Assembly: GCF_041058985.1 (NCBI RefSeq)
Contig: NZ_JBEHZE010000001.1
Coordinates: forward strand, 310,001-374,000
Source: Hyphococcus lacteus
Lineage (GTDB): Bacteria > Pseudomonadota > Alphaproteobacteria > Caulobacterales > Parvularculaceae
Direction of reading: 5' to 3'
DNA: 64,000 bases
The first letter of the stretch is position 1. Each line of letters begins with the position of its first letter. This document shows, piece by piece, positions 43,015-51,208 of the stretch. The notes beneath the pieces were generated by a model. It did no database searches and was not told where the DNA came from. It was given only the letters and a program-made list of their open reading frames with translations. The position numbers were made by a program, and so were the translations under genes.

Positions 43015-43385
43015 TAGGAATTGCTTTCGGTGAATTCTTTGTAAGCAGCTTCGTCCATGAGCGCATCAAGTTCGCTCACATTGCCGGCTTTGATTTTCAC
43101 AAACCATGCCGCATCATTCGCGGCCTCATTGATTTTAGCGGGCTCATCGACAATCGCTTGATTGACCTCTACGATTTCCCCGGAAATTGGTGCGTATACG
43201 TCAGACGCCGCTTTGACCGACTCGACAACGGCCATATCGTCGCCTTTCGAAACGCTTTTTCCAATTTCGGGAAGCTCGACAAAAACCACATCGCCTAATT
43301 GTTCAGCGGCGTGTGCGCTAATGCCGATAACGTAGTGGTCGCCTTCTGCGCGGACCCATTCGTGATCTTCGGTGTATTTTGTCAT
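43014..43385 (-). CDS. gcvH: Glycine cleavage system H protein
   Basis: 123 residues from ATG 43385, with GAGGAGAG just upstream. The lipoylated Lys58 sits in VVESVKAASDVYAPISGE, and YTEDHEWV opens the fold. The lipoyl arm shuttles the aminomethyl group between the P, T and L proteins. The frame runs 28 codons further upstream, into gcvT, but the family start is clear. Confidence 0.97.
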   Translation of the reverse strand: MTKYTEDHEWVRAEGDHYVIGISAHAAEQLGDVVFVELPEIGKSVSKGDDMAVVESVKAASDVYAPISGEIVEVNQAIVDEPAKINEAANDAAWFVKIKAGNVSELDALMDEAAYKEFTESNS

Positions 43386-43395
43386 GACTCTCTCC

Positions 43396-44562
43396 TCAAC
43401 CTCGGTAATAACGCTGGGGTACAAACGGCATGTCAGCGATTTTTGCCGGCAAGGCCTTGCCCCGAACAATCAAATTAATTTCAGTGCCTGTTTTTGAAAA
43501 ATTAGCTTCGACAAAACCCATGGCAATCGGGCCACCGAATGTTGGGCCAAACCCGCCAGAGGTGACGGTGCCGATGGTTTTTCCGTCTTTGGACTGAATT
43601 TCTGCGCCTTCGCGTGCTGGCGCGCGACCTTCGGGCAATATCCCTACGCGCAAACGCTTTGGTCCCTCTTCACGCTCACGCAAAATGCGCTCTGCACCGG
43701 GAAAGCCGCCCTCTTCGCGGCGGCGTTTGCCGATCGCAAATCCAATATTACCTTCTATGGGTGATGTTTCAGGCGTCAAATCATGGCCATAAAGGCAAAG
43801 ACCAGCTTCTAGCCGCAGTGAATCCCGCGCCCCAAGCCCAATGGGTTCAACTTCTGGTTCTGCCAATAACACTTTAGCCAATTGCTCAGCAAAACCTACT
43901 GGAACAGAAATTTCAAAACCGTCTTCGCCGGTATAACCACAACGGCTCACAAGAACTTTCATGCCATCAGCATTGTTCAGCGGCCAAGGATAAGGCCGCA
44001 TAGTCATGAAGGTTTGAGTACCCGCGCCGGGAATGATCCGCTCGACCACATCGGCGGCTTTAGGCCCCTGAATTGCCAACAACGCGCGGCGTTCGGCGCG
44101 CTCCAGCTTGGCCTTACCGTCAAGTTTTTGCTCGATCAGAGCAAAGTCCTGCTCCTTCATGGCCGCATTCACCACAAGATAGAGCGTGCCTTGATTTTCA
44201 TCGCGGATCGGACGCGTGATCATCAAATCATCAAGGATGCCACCATCATCGTTGAGCAAAACGCTATAGCGCATGCCACCTTGTTTTAACTTTTTGATTT
44301 CACCGGGCACCAGCGTTTCGATCGCAGCGGCTATTTTTTCATGCGCTTCCGGGGTGCCAATTTTCGTCTCAAGGGTCGTCAAAAATGCCTGCCCCATGTG
44401 GGAGACATCGAAAAGGCCTGCATTTTCGCGCGTGTGTTGGTGCTCTTTCAAGACACCCATGGGATATTGCACAGGCATATCATAGCCCGCGAATTCAACC
44501 ATTTTACCGCCAAGCGAGCGGTGCAATTCATTTAGTGGTGTAGTTTTTAAGCTCTCAGACAT
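43396..44562 (-). CDS. gcvT: Glycine cleavage system T protein (aminomethyltransferase)
   Basis: 388 residues. LHRSLGGKMVEFAGYDMPVQ, NAGLFDVSHMGQ, LAIQGPKAADVVERI, SRCGYTGEDGFEISVP and LEAGLCLYGHDLTPETSPIE are the standard blocks for tetrahydrofolate and substrate binding. It releases ammonia and makes 5,10-methylene-THF. First gene of the operon, preceded by a tandem glycine riboswitch. ATG 44562, with GGGGCGG upstream. The L protein gene is not in this window. Confidence 0.96.
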   Translation of the reverse strand: MSESLKTTPLNELHRSLGGKMVEFAGYDMPVQYPMGVLKEHQHTRENAGLFDVSHMGQAFLTTLETKIGTPEAHEKIAAAIETLVPGEIKKLKQGGMRYSVLLNDDGGILDDLMITRPIRDENQGTLYLVVNAAMKEQDFALIEQKLDGKAKLERAERRALLAIQGPKAADVVERIIPGAGTQTFMTMRPYPWPLNNADGMKVLVSRCGYTGEDGFEISVPVGFAEQLAKVLLAEPEVEPIGLGARDSLRLEAGLCLYGHDLTPETSPIEGNIGFAIGKRRREEGGFPGAERILREREEGPKRLRVGILPEGRAPAREGAEIQSKDGKTIGTVTSGGFGPTFGGPIAMGFVEANFSKTGTEINLIVRGKALPAKIADMPFVPQRYYRG

Positions 44563-44584
44563 TAATCCGCCCCATGACTAAAAT

Positions 44585-44772
44585 CGCCGCAACATTGCGG
44601 CGACCCCGGCTGTCACGGGAACCTGAGAGATTTCACGGATAAAACCGCTTACTCCGTCGGTGGGGCGAACTTGCCCACTTTCCAGCCTTTAGCGCTTCAT
44701 GCGGTCCTTTTGCCTGAGAGTTTCCGGGGCGGTTGCTCCTTCGGCGCCATGTCACCATGGTCTCTCCCGCAT
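44585..44772 (-). promoter_or_regulatory. Tandem glycine riboswitch before gcvT
   Basis: On the minus strand aptamer 1 (about 44770-44691) has GGGAGAGACC, GGCGCCGAAGGAGCAACC and GAAACTCTCAGGCAAAAGGA. Aptamer 2 (44687-44608) has GGCTGGAAAG, CACCGACGGAGTAAGC and AATCTCTCAGGTTCCCGTGA, closed by GGCTG/CAGCC. These are the conserved glycine-aptamer blocks. A hairpin CGCCGC-AACATT-GCGGCG (44585-44602), followed in the transcript by ATTTTA, lies 23 bp before the start and is the likely expression platform. Glycine binding normally turns the operon on. Confidence 0.93.
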
Positions 44773-44860
44773 GGGAGCTTGCTCACGCTTGAGCATTGGA
44801 TCGGACAATAGGCGGGCGGCTTTAGGAGTCAATGATTCTCAACGGTGTGACCACACAAAA

Positions 44861-45307
44861 CTAAGCGGCCGCACAGACATTGCAGTTACCTTTGATTTCC
44901 AGTCGGGCCGTGTGCATGTCAAAATCCGCAGCGCGTACGGCGGGCGCAATATCCGCCTCAACGGCGACAACTTCCAGCTCTTTGACCGTCGAACAGTTTT
45001 CGCAAACAAGGAAAGTCTGGACCACATGCGGACCCTCGTGATTGCAAAGAACAAACGCGTTGAGGCCATCTAGTTTGTGGATATGCCCTTTTGTCTCAAG
45101 CCCATCGAGGGCACGATAAACCGTCATCGGCGCACGAACACCAAGCTCTTTTAGTTTGTCGAGGATTTCATAAGCTTTGAGTGGCTCTTCGTTTTCTGCG
45201 AGCACATTCCAGACCAGCTTTTCATTTTTCAAAAGGCCCGGCGGGCGATGTATGCCCTGATGATCTCCGCTCGGCTTGTCACTCGCTTTGGTTGTTTCGT
45301 CAGTCAT
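44861..45307 (-). CDS. Fur-family regulator, Zur-like
   Basis: 148 residues. Winged helix at about 28-90 (KAYEILDKLKELGVRAPMTVYRAL in parts), then the metal domain: LCNHEGPHVVQTFLVCENCS with CxxC, and a second CxxC, GNCNVCAAA, at the end. Two CxxC pairs for structural zinc plus His ligands fit Zur or Fur; the short spacing and the GTTATAT-type operator upstream favour Zur. Zur represses zinc uptake genes when zinc is plentiful. No zinc transporter is adjacent. ATG 45307. Confidence 0.82.
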   Translation of the reverse strand: MTDETTKASDKPSGDHQGIHRPPGLLKNEKLVWNVLAENEEPLKAYEILDKLKELGVRAPMTVYRALDGLETKGHIHKLDGLNAFVLCNHEGPHVVQTFLVCENCSTVKELEVVAVEADIAPAVRAADFDMHTARLEIKGNCNVCAAA

Positions 45308-45332
45308 AAACTCCCTCCCGAGGATATATGGC

Positions 45333-45359
45333 TGTTATATCTTTGTTATATCATATAAC
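45333..45359 (-). promoter_or_regulatory. Zur/Fur-type operator before the regulator gene
   Basis: GTTATAT-C-ATATAAC (45345-45359) is a perfect 15-bp dyad, close to the Zur-box core GTTATA-N-TATAAC. A further half-site, TGTTATATC, lies at 45333-45341. The position just upstream of the regulator suggests autoregulation, and the divergent SnoaL-like gene may share it. Confidence 0.6.
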
Positions 45360-45436
45360 CAAGCAAAAAGCACCCCTATGGTTAAGAAATCGACGGGCCG
45401 CTTGTTTGCCCGGACCACCACCCTAGGGAGGCGTAC

Positions 45437-45817
45437 ATGTCTGAAAACATTGACCTCGTGAAAAGCGTTCTGCGGGCATATGTGAATGATGATCGCGATG
45501 AAATTGAAAGACGAATTGCCGATCAATTCAGCTTCACCAGCCCCTACGACAATCAGATCGACCGCACGTCCTATATGGAGCGATGTTGGCCCAATCACGA
45601 AGCGACCAAAGCAATCGACTTTATTCGCTTTTTCGAAAATGGCGATGATGTCGTGACGTCGTATGAGGTCACGCTGTTATCAGGACGAAAATTCCGAAAC
45701 ACCGAAATTCTCTCGGTACAGAACGGGAAAATCAGCGCAATTGAAGTCTTTTTTGGATGGGATCTTCCCCACCCCGCCACAAACGGAAAGTCTATTGATA
45801 TCGCCGCTGAGGAATAA
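45437..45817 (+). CDS. SnoaL-like / NTF2-fold protein
   Basis: 126 residues. LVKSVLRAYVNDDRDEIERR at 8-27, FSFTSPYDNQIDR, and a final IEVFFGWDLPHPA fit the nuclear-transport-factor-2 (SnoaL-like) cone fold of about 120-130 residues, a small pocket used by isomerases, cyclases and many uncharacterised proteins. No catalytic assignment can be made. TAGGGAGG precedes ATG 45437. It is divergent from the Zur-like gene and ends at a terminator. Confidence 0.78.
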   Translation: MSENIDLVKSVLRAYVNDDRDEIERRIADQFSFTSPYDNQIDRTSYMERCWPNHEATKAIDFIRFFENGDDVVTSYEVTLLSGRKFRNTEILSVQNGKISAIEVFFGWDLPHPATNGKSIDIAAEE

Positions 45818-45819
45818 AA

Positions 45820-45844
45820 AAAGCCCGCCATAATGGCGGGCTTT
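45820..45844. terminator. Bidirectional rho-independent terminator
   Basis: AAAGCCCGCCA-TAA-TGGCGGGCTTT has an 11-bp perfect stem, an A run on the left and TTT on the right. It separates the SnoaL-like gene from the convergent iron-binding protein gene. Confidence 0.88.
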
Positions 45845-45864
45845 CGTAAAAAGTTAGTGCAGAG

Positions 45865-46962
45865 TTATTGCCAACCGACCCGATCAAAAATACGAACCGC
45901 CTCGGCTTGTTTCTCTCCCAACGCTGAAACCGGCAGAGCATCGGGTTTAAAATCGGAATAGGCCGCAATGGGGCCGGCGGCCTCGACACCCGGCACCACG
46001 GGATATTCGTTATTACCACTGGCGAAAGCTTTTTGCGTTTCATCACGCAATAAGAATTCAAGCAGCTTCTCTGCATTTTCGGGGTTTGGCGCATATTTCG
46101 TAACACCCGCCCCAGAAATATTCACATGGGCACCATTGCCATCTTGATCCGGAAAGAACAGATCAAATTTTTCACCGATTGCGGCATTCTTTGCATCATC
46201 CGAACCGATGAAACGCGCCGTATAATATGAATTGACGATTCCCAATCGGCATATACCCGCAGCCACCGCTTCGATTTGGGAAGTGTCATTGCCTTGGGGC
46301 TTGCGGGCAAAATTCGCGACAACGCCCCGCGCCCACTCTTCGGCAGCTTCAGCACCGAAATGCGCGATACGCGACGCCAAAAGCGATTGGTTATAGATGT
46401 TCGATGACGACCGTACACAGATCATCCCCTCATAAGCAGGGTCCGCAAGGTCAGCATATGTCTCTAAGCCATCAGGCAATCCCATTTCTTTGTTGTAAAT
46501 CACAATTCGAGCGCGTTTCGACAGGCCAAACCATTTATCATCCGGGTGCCGATATTGTGACGGCACGCGTGCTTCGAGCGCGGCGCTATCGGTACTGCGA
46601 AAAATACCGCGCTCATCAGCCCGCCAGAGAATACCTGCGTCGGCAGTGATGAAAATATCAGCGGGGCTTGCTTCGCCTTCTTGACTGATGCGTTCGATCA
46701 AGGCGTCACCACCAGCCTCAATAGTATTTACCTTGATGCCGGTCTCTTTGGTGAAGGCGTCAAAAATCGCCGCGTCTGATTCATAATGCCGACCGGAATA
46801 TACATTGACCTCGCCGGCGTCGGGTTTCGGCTCTGCGCTCTTTGCGTCTGTCGCCGCGTCATCACCACAGGCAACAAGCGCGAGCGCACCAAGACTGATT
46901 GCCAACGCCGTGCCGAAACGAGGGAGTTGAGTAGAAATGATCTGCGCCATAAAAACCGCCAT
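45865..46962 (-). CDS. fbpA: Fe(III) ABC transporter, periplasmic binding protein
   Basis: 365 residues. Signal peptide with lipobox-like LALVACG (Cys about 32). Mature part starts EVNVYSGRHYESDAAIFDAF; IVNSYYTARF (about 235) supplies the paired Tyr that coordinate ferric iron, and ADIFITADAGILWRADERG is conserved in FbpA/FutA. It delivers Fe3+ to the permease. The start is ATG 46962 or ATG 46950. An iron-box-like dyad lies directly upstream. The ATPase gene on the same strand lies upstream, so the order is ATPase then binding protein. Confidence 0.92.
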   Translation of the reverse strand: MAVFMAQIISTQLPRFGTALAISLGALALVACGDDAATDAKSAEPKPDAGEVNVYSGRHYESDAAIFDAFTKETGIKVNTIEAGGDALIERISQEGEASPADIFITADAGILWRADERGIFRSTDSAALEARVPSQYRHPDDKWFGLSKRARIVIYNKEMGLPDGLETYADLADPAYEGMICVRSSSNIYNQSLLASRIAHFGAEAAEEWARGVVANFARKPQGNDTSQIEAVAAGICRLGIVNSYYTARFIGSDDAKNAAIGEKFDLFFPDQDGNGAHVNISGAGVTKYAPNPENAEKLLEFLLRDETQKAFASGNNEYPVVPGVEAAGPIAAYSDFKPDALPVSALGEKQAEAVRIFDRVGWQ

Positions 46963-46970
46963 TCAATTAG

Positions 46971-46987
46971 TTGAGAATAATTCTTAA
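46971..46987 (-). promoter_or_regulatory. Iron-regulator box before fbpA (Fur/Irr type)
   Basis: TTGAGAATAATTCTTAA is a dyad with one mismatched pair per arm. It resembles the Irr ICE pattern TTTAGAA-N-TTCTAAA and Fur-type GATAAT repeats. It lies 9 bp before the first possible start codon, a repressing position. Which regulator binds is not decided. Confidence 0.5.
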
Positions 46988-47087
46988 TAGCGGATTTATA
47001 GGGTGCACTCAGAAATTGCAACAGCAATACCAAAGTAAATAGTAAGTCTGATGGCCTTAACTGTAGCCAATTCAGCCCCTCTCGAGC

Positions 47088-48110
47088 CTATCGGCCAAAG
47101 ATAAAAGCTCGCTCCCAATCAACTGTCACATTCATTCGGGTGCCGTAATCCGGTGCTGCATCCATCAAGGCTGACAAATCCGCACCTTCGTCTGTTTCTA
47201 ATCGCGCTAGCCAACCCGGCCCCGCAAAACGTGAATCTGCTACGTGAAAAGCACCGGCAGGATCCGGGATTGCCACCAATGTATCAGGGCGCACCACCGC
47301 AACCGCAGCACCATTATCCAATAAGCGCGATGCCCCATTAAGCGGCACCGGGCCTAAAAACGAATGAAATGCGCCATCTTTGATGTGTCCGGAAATTTTC
47401 TGGCTTCCCGGAAACAGCGACGCGCCCTCCGTGGTTTTTGGTGCTGCATACAATGTCTCTGGTGTCGCGACTTCGATAATCTCTCCCGCGCGCATTAGTG
47501 CGACCCGGTCACCCAAGGCCAATGCCTCTTCGGCATCATGGGTCACGAGCAATACGGCTGCATTTTGTTCTTTCAGCATACGGCGTAACCGCTCGCGCAG
47601 ACTGCGGCGCAATGCGACATCAATACTGGCGAAAGGTTCGTCCAACAACAATGCCTTGGGTTGCCGGATCATCGCGCGCGCTAATGCAACCCGTTGTTGC
47701 TGACCACCCGATAGCTCGTGGGGATAACGGCGCGCGAGCTCCTTAATGCCAAAATGTTCTAGCTGTTCGGTCACCCGCGCTTTGACATCGGTCTGACCAA
47801 CCAAACCGAACGCAATGTTTTTTGCCACCGTTAAATGCGGAAACAAAACATAGTCCTGAAACACCAACCCGATGGGTCTTTTTTCTGGTGGGGTCTCTTT
47901 TCCTGGCTCAGCAATCAGCCCGCCATCAAGCTCGACGGTCCCGGACTGTAGCGGCTCTAGCCCACCCGCGATCCGTAACAAGGTCGTCTTGCCGCAGCCT
48001 GAATGCCCAAACAGACAGACAATTTCGCCGGGCCTGACCTCTAGTGTGGCTCCGCGCACGGCCTTTACATCACCATAGCGATGCGAAATGTCCTGCAAGA
48101 TCAGCGTCAT
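47088..48110 (-). CDS. fbpC: Fe(III) ABC transporter, ATP-binding protein
   Basis: 340 residues from ATG 48110. Walker A FGHSGCGKTTLL (about 35), Q-loop GLVFQDYVLFPHLTV, signature ELSGGQQQRVALARAM (about 135), Walker B KALLLDEPFASID and switch VTHDAEEAL. The C-terminal 110 residues form the regulatory (TOBE-like) domain, short for the family. It drives ferric iron import with FbpA and FbpB. The permease gene is divergent, leaving this transporter split over both strands. Confidence 0.92.
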   Translation of the reverse strand: MTLILQDISHRYGDVKAVRGATLEVRPGEIVCLFGHSGCGKTTLLRIAGGLEPLQSGTVELDGGLIAEPGKETPPEKRPIGLVFQDYVLFPHLTVAKNIAFGLVGQTDVKARVTEQLEHFGIKELARRYPHELSGGQQQRVALARAMIRQPKALLLDEPFASIDVALRRSLRERLRRMLKEQNAAVLLVTHDAEEALALGDRVALMRAGEIIEVATPETLYAAPKTTEGASLFPGSQKISGHIKDGAFHSFLGPVPLNGASRLLDNGAAVAVVRPDTLVAIPDPAGAFHVADSRFAGPGWLARLETDEGADLSALMDAAPDYGTRMNVTVDWERAFIFGR

Positions 48111-48248
48111 GGCCGGTGTGTGCAATCCTTTTAACTGAATGCGGCCTCACCAAAAGCCGCCCACCGAAAACCGATACAAAACCGATTTTGCCGACGCCCT
48201 CAACGAGAAGGCTTGGGAAATGCCGCATTTTCGCATAGATGTCACGTG

Positions 48249-48268
48249 TTGAGAACGAGAATTAAGAA
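48249..48268 (+). promoter_or_regulatory. Possible iron box before the permease gene
   Basis: TTGAGAACGAGAATTAAGAA lies directly before the ATG at 48271. It shares the TTGAGAA start and the GAGAAT and TAAGAA elements with the box before fbpA but is less symmetric. Common control of both half-operons is a guess. Confidence 0.3.
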
Positions 48269-48270
48269 CA

Positions 48271-49887
48271 ATGGCGACCATATCAAGCAAAGATGCTCCT
48301 GTAAGCGCGGAAATTCGGCGGGTTAACCGCTTTTCGCCCGGCGTCGCGGCAATCATTCTGATCGCGCTTCTCGCCGCCGCACCGATCATCGCAATTGTTC
48401 TCGGCGCTGTTCATGCTGGGCTTGGCGAGGCACAGGCGCATATGTTCTCGGTTACGGGTGCCCGATATTTGCGAACGACATTGTTGCTTTGCTTTTTTGC
48501 AGGCACAGGTGCCGCAATTATCGGTGCCGGTGCGGCTTTGTTGATTTCACTCACAGAGTTTCCGGGACGGCGGATCTTGGCCGTCGCGTTGGCTCTTCCC
48601 TTTGCCATTCCCGCCTATGTGGGGGCTTATGCGTATGGTGATCTGTTTGGGCCATTCGGCCTTATTGCGAGCATCGTTGGCGCAAGTGATCTGCCGGAGA
48701 TCAGATCACTGCCGGGTGCCGCCTTTATCCTGATGCTGACGACCTATCCCTATATATACCTCGCGATGAATGCGGCCCTCGCATCGAGATCATCATCATT
48801 GATGGAGGCCGCCCGGGCCCTAGGCGTAAGCCCCGCCCGTGCGGCCATTGATGTTTTGTTCAAAATTAGCCGCCCTGCTTTTATTGGCGGGCTGGCGCTG
48901 GCGCTCATGGAAATTGCGGCCGATTACGGCGTCGCAGATTATTTTGGCGTGCCAACACTAAGTGTCGGGATTTTTCGCACGTGGTACGGGATGGGTGATC
49001 TTGCGGCCGCGATGCAACTCGCTGCGGGATTATTTTTCCTGGCTCTGCTACTCGCAATTCTGGAAAGCGCTGGTCGTCGCGGCCGCGCCACCGACGACAC
49101 CCGCGCCCTTCGCGCAAATCACCGTCTAAAACTTTCTGCACCCCACGCAACACTCGCCGTCTTTGCCTGCGCGCTGCCGGTTTTGTTTGGCTTCATCGCA
49201 CCGAGCGCGGTGCTGCTATCGTTGATGAACCTCAACCAAAGCGGACACGCGGTCACTGCACTCACGAAAGCGGGTGTCAACACCGCTCTCATCGCGGCTA
49301 TCGGTGCCGCTGTGGCAATAACAATCGCATTGATATTGGCATATGGCACACGCAGAGCCCGTGGCCGTATTGCGCAATTCTTTTTACGCTTGGCCACCCT
49401 CGGTTATGCGGTCCCTGGCGCAGTAATGGCGATTGGCATATTGGCGCTTACGGCCAATTTGGGGCGCATATCCGGGCTTGCCGCAGCCGGCGGCATCGCT
49501 GCTCTTCTCTACGCATATGTGGCGCGGTTTTTGACCGCCGGATATAACGCCACAACCGGTGGTCTCGAACAGATTAGCCCGCAGATGGACGCCGCTGCAA
49601 AAATGCTTGGGGCTGGTCCAACCCGAATATTGCGCGACCTTCACTTGCCGCTGGCACACCGTTCAATTCTGGCGGGTAGTGCGATCATTGCTATCGATAT
49701 CGCCAAAGAGCTTCCGGCCACGCTGATTCTGCGACCATTTAATTTTGAAACGCTCAGTACACATATCTATAGACTTGCAGCCGATGAGCGTCTCGCGGAC
49801 GCCGCACCGGCTGCACTAATCTTGATTGTGCTTGGGTTAATTCCAACCTTGGCCCTGAGCCGTCTCAACCGCCAAACGATCGGTTAA
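48271..49887 (+). CDS. fbpB: Fe(III) ABC transporter, fused permease
   Basis: 538 residues with about twelve helices, i.e. two permease halves in one chain, as in FbpB/SfuB. The EAA-type loops are EAARALGVSPARAAIDVLFK (about 178) in the first half and DAAAKMLGAGPTRILRDLHL (about 440) in the second. It provides the channel for ferric iron. It is transcribed away from fbpC across a 160-bp gap. Confidence 0.92.
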   Translation: MATISSKDAPVSAEIRRVNRFSPGVAAIILIALLAAAPIIAIVLGAVHAGLGEAQAHMFSVTGARYLRTTLLLCFFAGTGAAIIGAGAALLISLTEFPGRRILAVALALPFAIPAYVGAYAYGDLFGPFGLIASIVGASDLPEIRSLPGAAFILMLTTYPYIYLAMNAALASRSSSLMEAARALGVSPARAAIDVLFKISRPAFIGGLALALMEIAADYGVADYFGVPTLSVGIFRTWYGMGDLAAAMQLAAGLFFLALLLAILESAGRRGRATDDTRALRANHRLKLSAPHATLAVFACALPVLFGFIAPSAVLLSLMNLNQSGHAVTALTKAGVNTALIAAIGAAVAITIALILAYGTRRARGRIAQFFLRLATLGYAVPGAVMAIGILALTANLGRISGLAAAGGIAALLYAYVARFLTAGYNATTGGLEQISPQMDAAAKMLGAGPTRILRDLHLPLAHRSILAGSAIIAIDIAKELPATLILRPFNFETLSTHIYRLAADERLADAAPAALILIVLGLIPTLALSRLNRQTIG

Positions 49888-49918
49888 ATCGTCACCGGTT
49901 GAGACTGTTGACCAACAG

Positions 49919-51208
49919 CTATTCGTCACCGCGATAAGCAAAGGGTAAATCACTGCGGGTTAGGTCGCGATATCGCTCCATCAGCATTTTCTGACGCGTA
50001 TTGAGGTCTTGCGCACGCCCGGCAATAAACACGGCTTCAGGCCGGGTCGTTAGCTCAAGCGGATCACCATCCCACACAACGACATCAGCCATTTTGCCTA
50101 CTTCAAGCGAACCAAGCTGATTACCAACACCATAGATTTCGGCTGGGGTTAGTGTAATCGCCCGAAGCGCGGCCGCAGCCGGCAGCCCCTCAGTCACTGC
50201 GTTGCCAGCATGTTGACGGATGAGATGGGCATTATGAGTATCGGCGAAGAAAGCAATCTTCACACCCGCACGCTGTAACCGCGCAGCGTTTTTAAGCGTC
50301 GAGTCGATATCCTCAAATTGATACGGCAAATTGGCCAGACCCGAAATGATGACCGGAATATTCGCCGACACCAATTCATCCGCCACACGCCATGCCTCAG
50401 TCCCGCCGACAATGATAACGTTTAGACGATAGGTATTCTTCAATCGAATGACCGAGCGAATACCGTTTGCACTATTGACTTGAACGATCAATGGTTGCGT
50501 GCCACTGACCACCGACCCAAGCGCTTTGAGGTCTGCCAAGGCAAATCGATCATTACGCGGACGACGCATATATTCATTCGGATTGGCCTGATACGCTCTC
50601 GCTTCATCGAGATACTCGCGAAGCACGGCCCATGCGCCCATTCGGGTGTCGCCAGCGCGCGCAGCACCGCTATAGCCCATGACCGCGACCTGCGCTGCCT
50701 CAGCTTTGGTGACAGAATTCGTCCGCCCCGAGAGGTCGATCACCGCCGCACGACCACCAAATAGCTTATCGCCCGCAGATGGCGCAGACAGCGCCCGCGT
50801 CACGCCCTCGGCACGATTAACCGGGATCAATACTGATGACGGATTATATGCATCAATTGAATTTAATGCAGCGCTCAACGGAAACCCCTCAGACGGGCTG
50901 GAATCATTGGCCTCTTTATCCAAGCCAATTTCGACGAGGCCGATCTGGGTATAGGGTGCGAACAAACCGGGGGTGACAATTTTACCGGTCGCGTCAATGA
51001 CCGTCGCGCCCGCTGGGGCAGTCAAATCAGCACCAATTTCCGCAATCCGTCCATCGTGAATGATAACGTCACCGTTTTCAATCACATCGCCGGAAACAGT
51101 GTGAACCTGACCATCCATGATCGCTGTGGTTTGGGCGGTCGCAACAGAGAGTACAGCGATACCCGATGCCAAGAGGCTACTGAGTGTTTTTTTCATCATC
51201 TTGTTCAT
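49919..51208 (-). CDS. Exported amidohydrolase family protein (second of pair)
   Basis: 429 residues. Signal peptide at about 1-26 (MMKKTLSSLLASGIAVLSVA). The domain opens with AIMDGQVHTVSGDVIENGDV and ATGKIVTPGLFAPYTQIGLV, where the usual metal-binding HxH after the PGL is replaced by Tyr and Gln residues; late motifs KIAFFADTHNAHLIRQ and LGSLEVGKMADVVVWDGDPL remain. The loss of HxH suggests a degenerate active site or a regulatory partner. Its ATG overlaps the stop of the first amidohydrolase (ATGA), so the two are made together. Confidence 0.88.
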   Translation of the reverse strand: MNKMMKKTLSSLLASGIAVLSVATAQTTAIMDGQVHTVSGDVIENGDVIIHDGRIAEIGADLTAPAGATVIDATGKIVTPGLFAPYTQIGLVEIGLDKEANDSSPSEGFPLSAALNSIDAYNPSSVLIPVNRAEGVTRALSAPSAGDKLFGGRAAVIDLSGRTNSVTKAEAAQVAVMGYSGAARAGDTRMGAWAVLREYLDEARAYQANPNEYMRRPRNDRFALADLKALGSVVSGTQPLIVQVNSANGIRSVIRLKNTYRLNVIIVGGTEAWRVADELVSANIPVIISGLANLPYQFEDIDSTLKNAARLQRAGVKIAFFADTHNAHLIRQHAGNAVTEGLPAAAALRAITLTPAEIYGVGNQLGSLEVGKMADVVVWDGDPLELTTRPEAVFIAGRAQDLNTRQKMLMERYRDLTRSDLPFAYRGDE

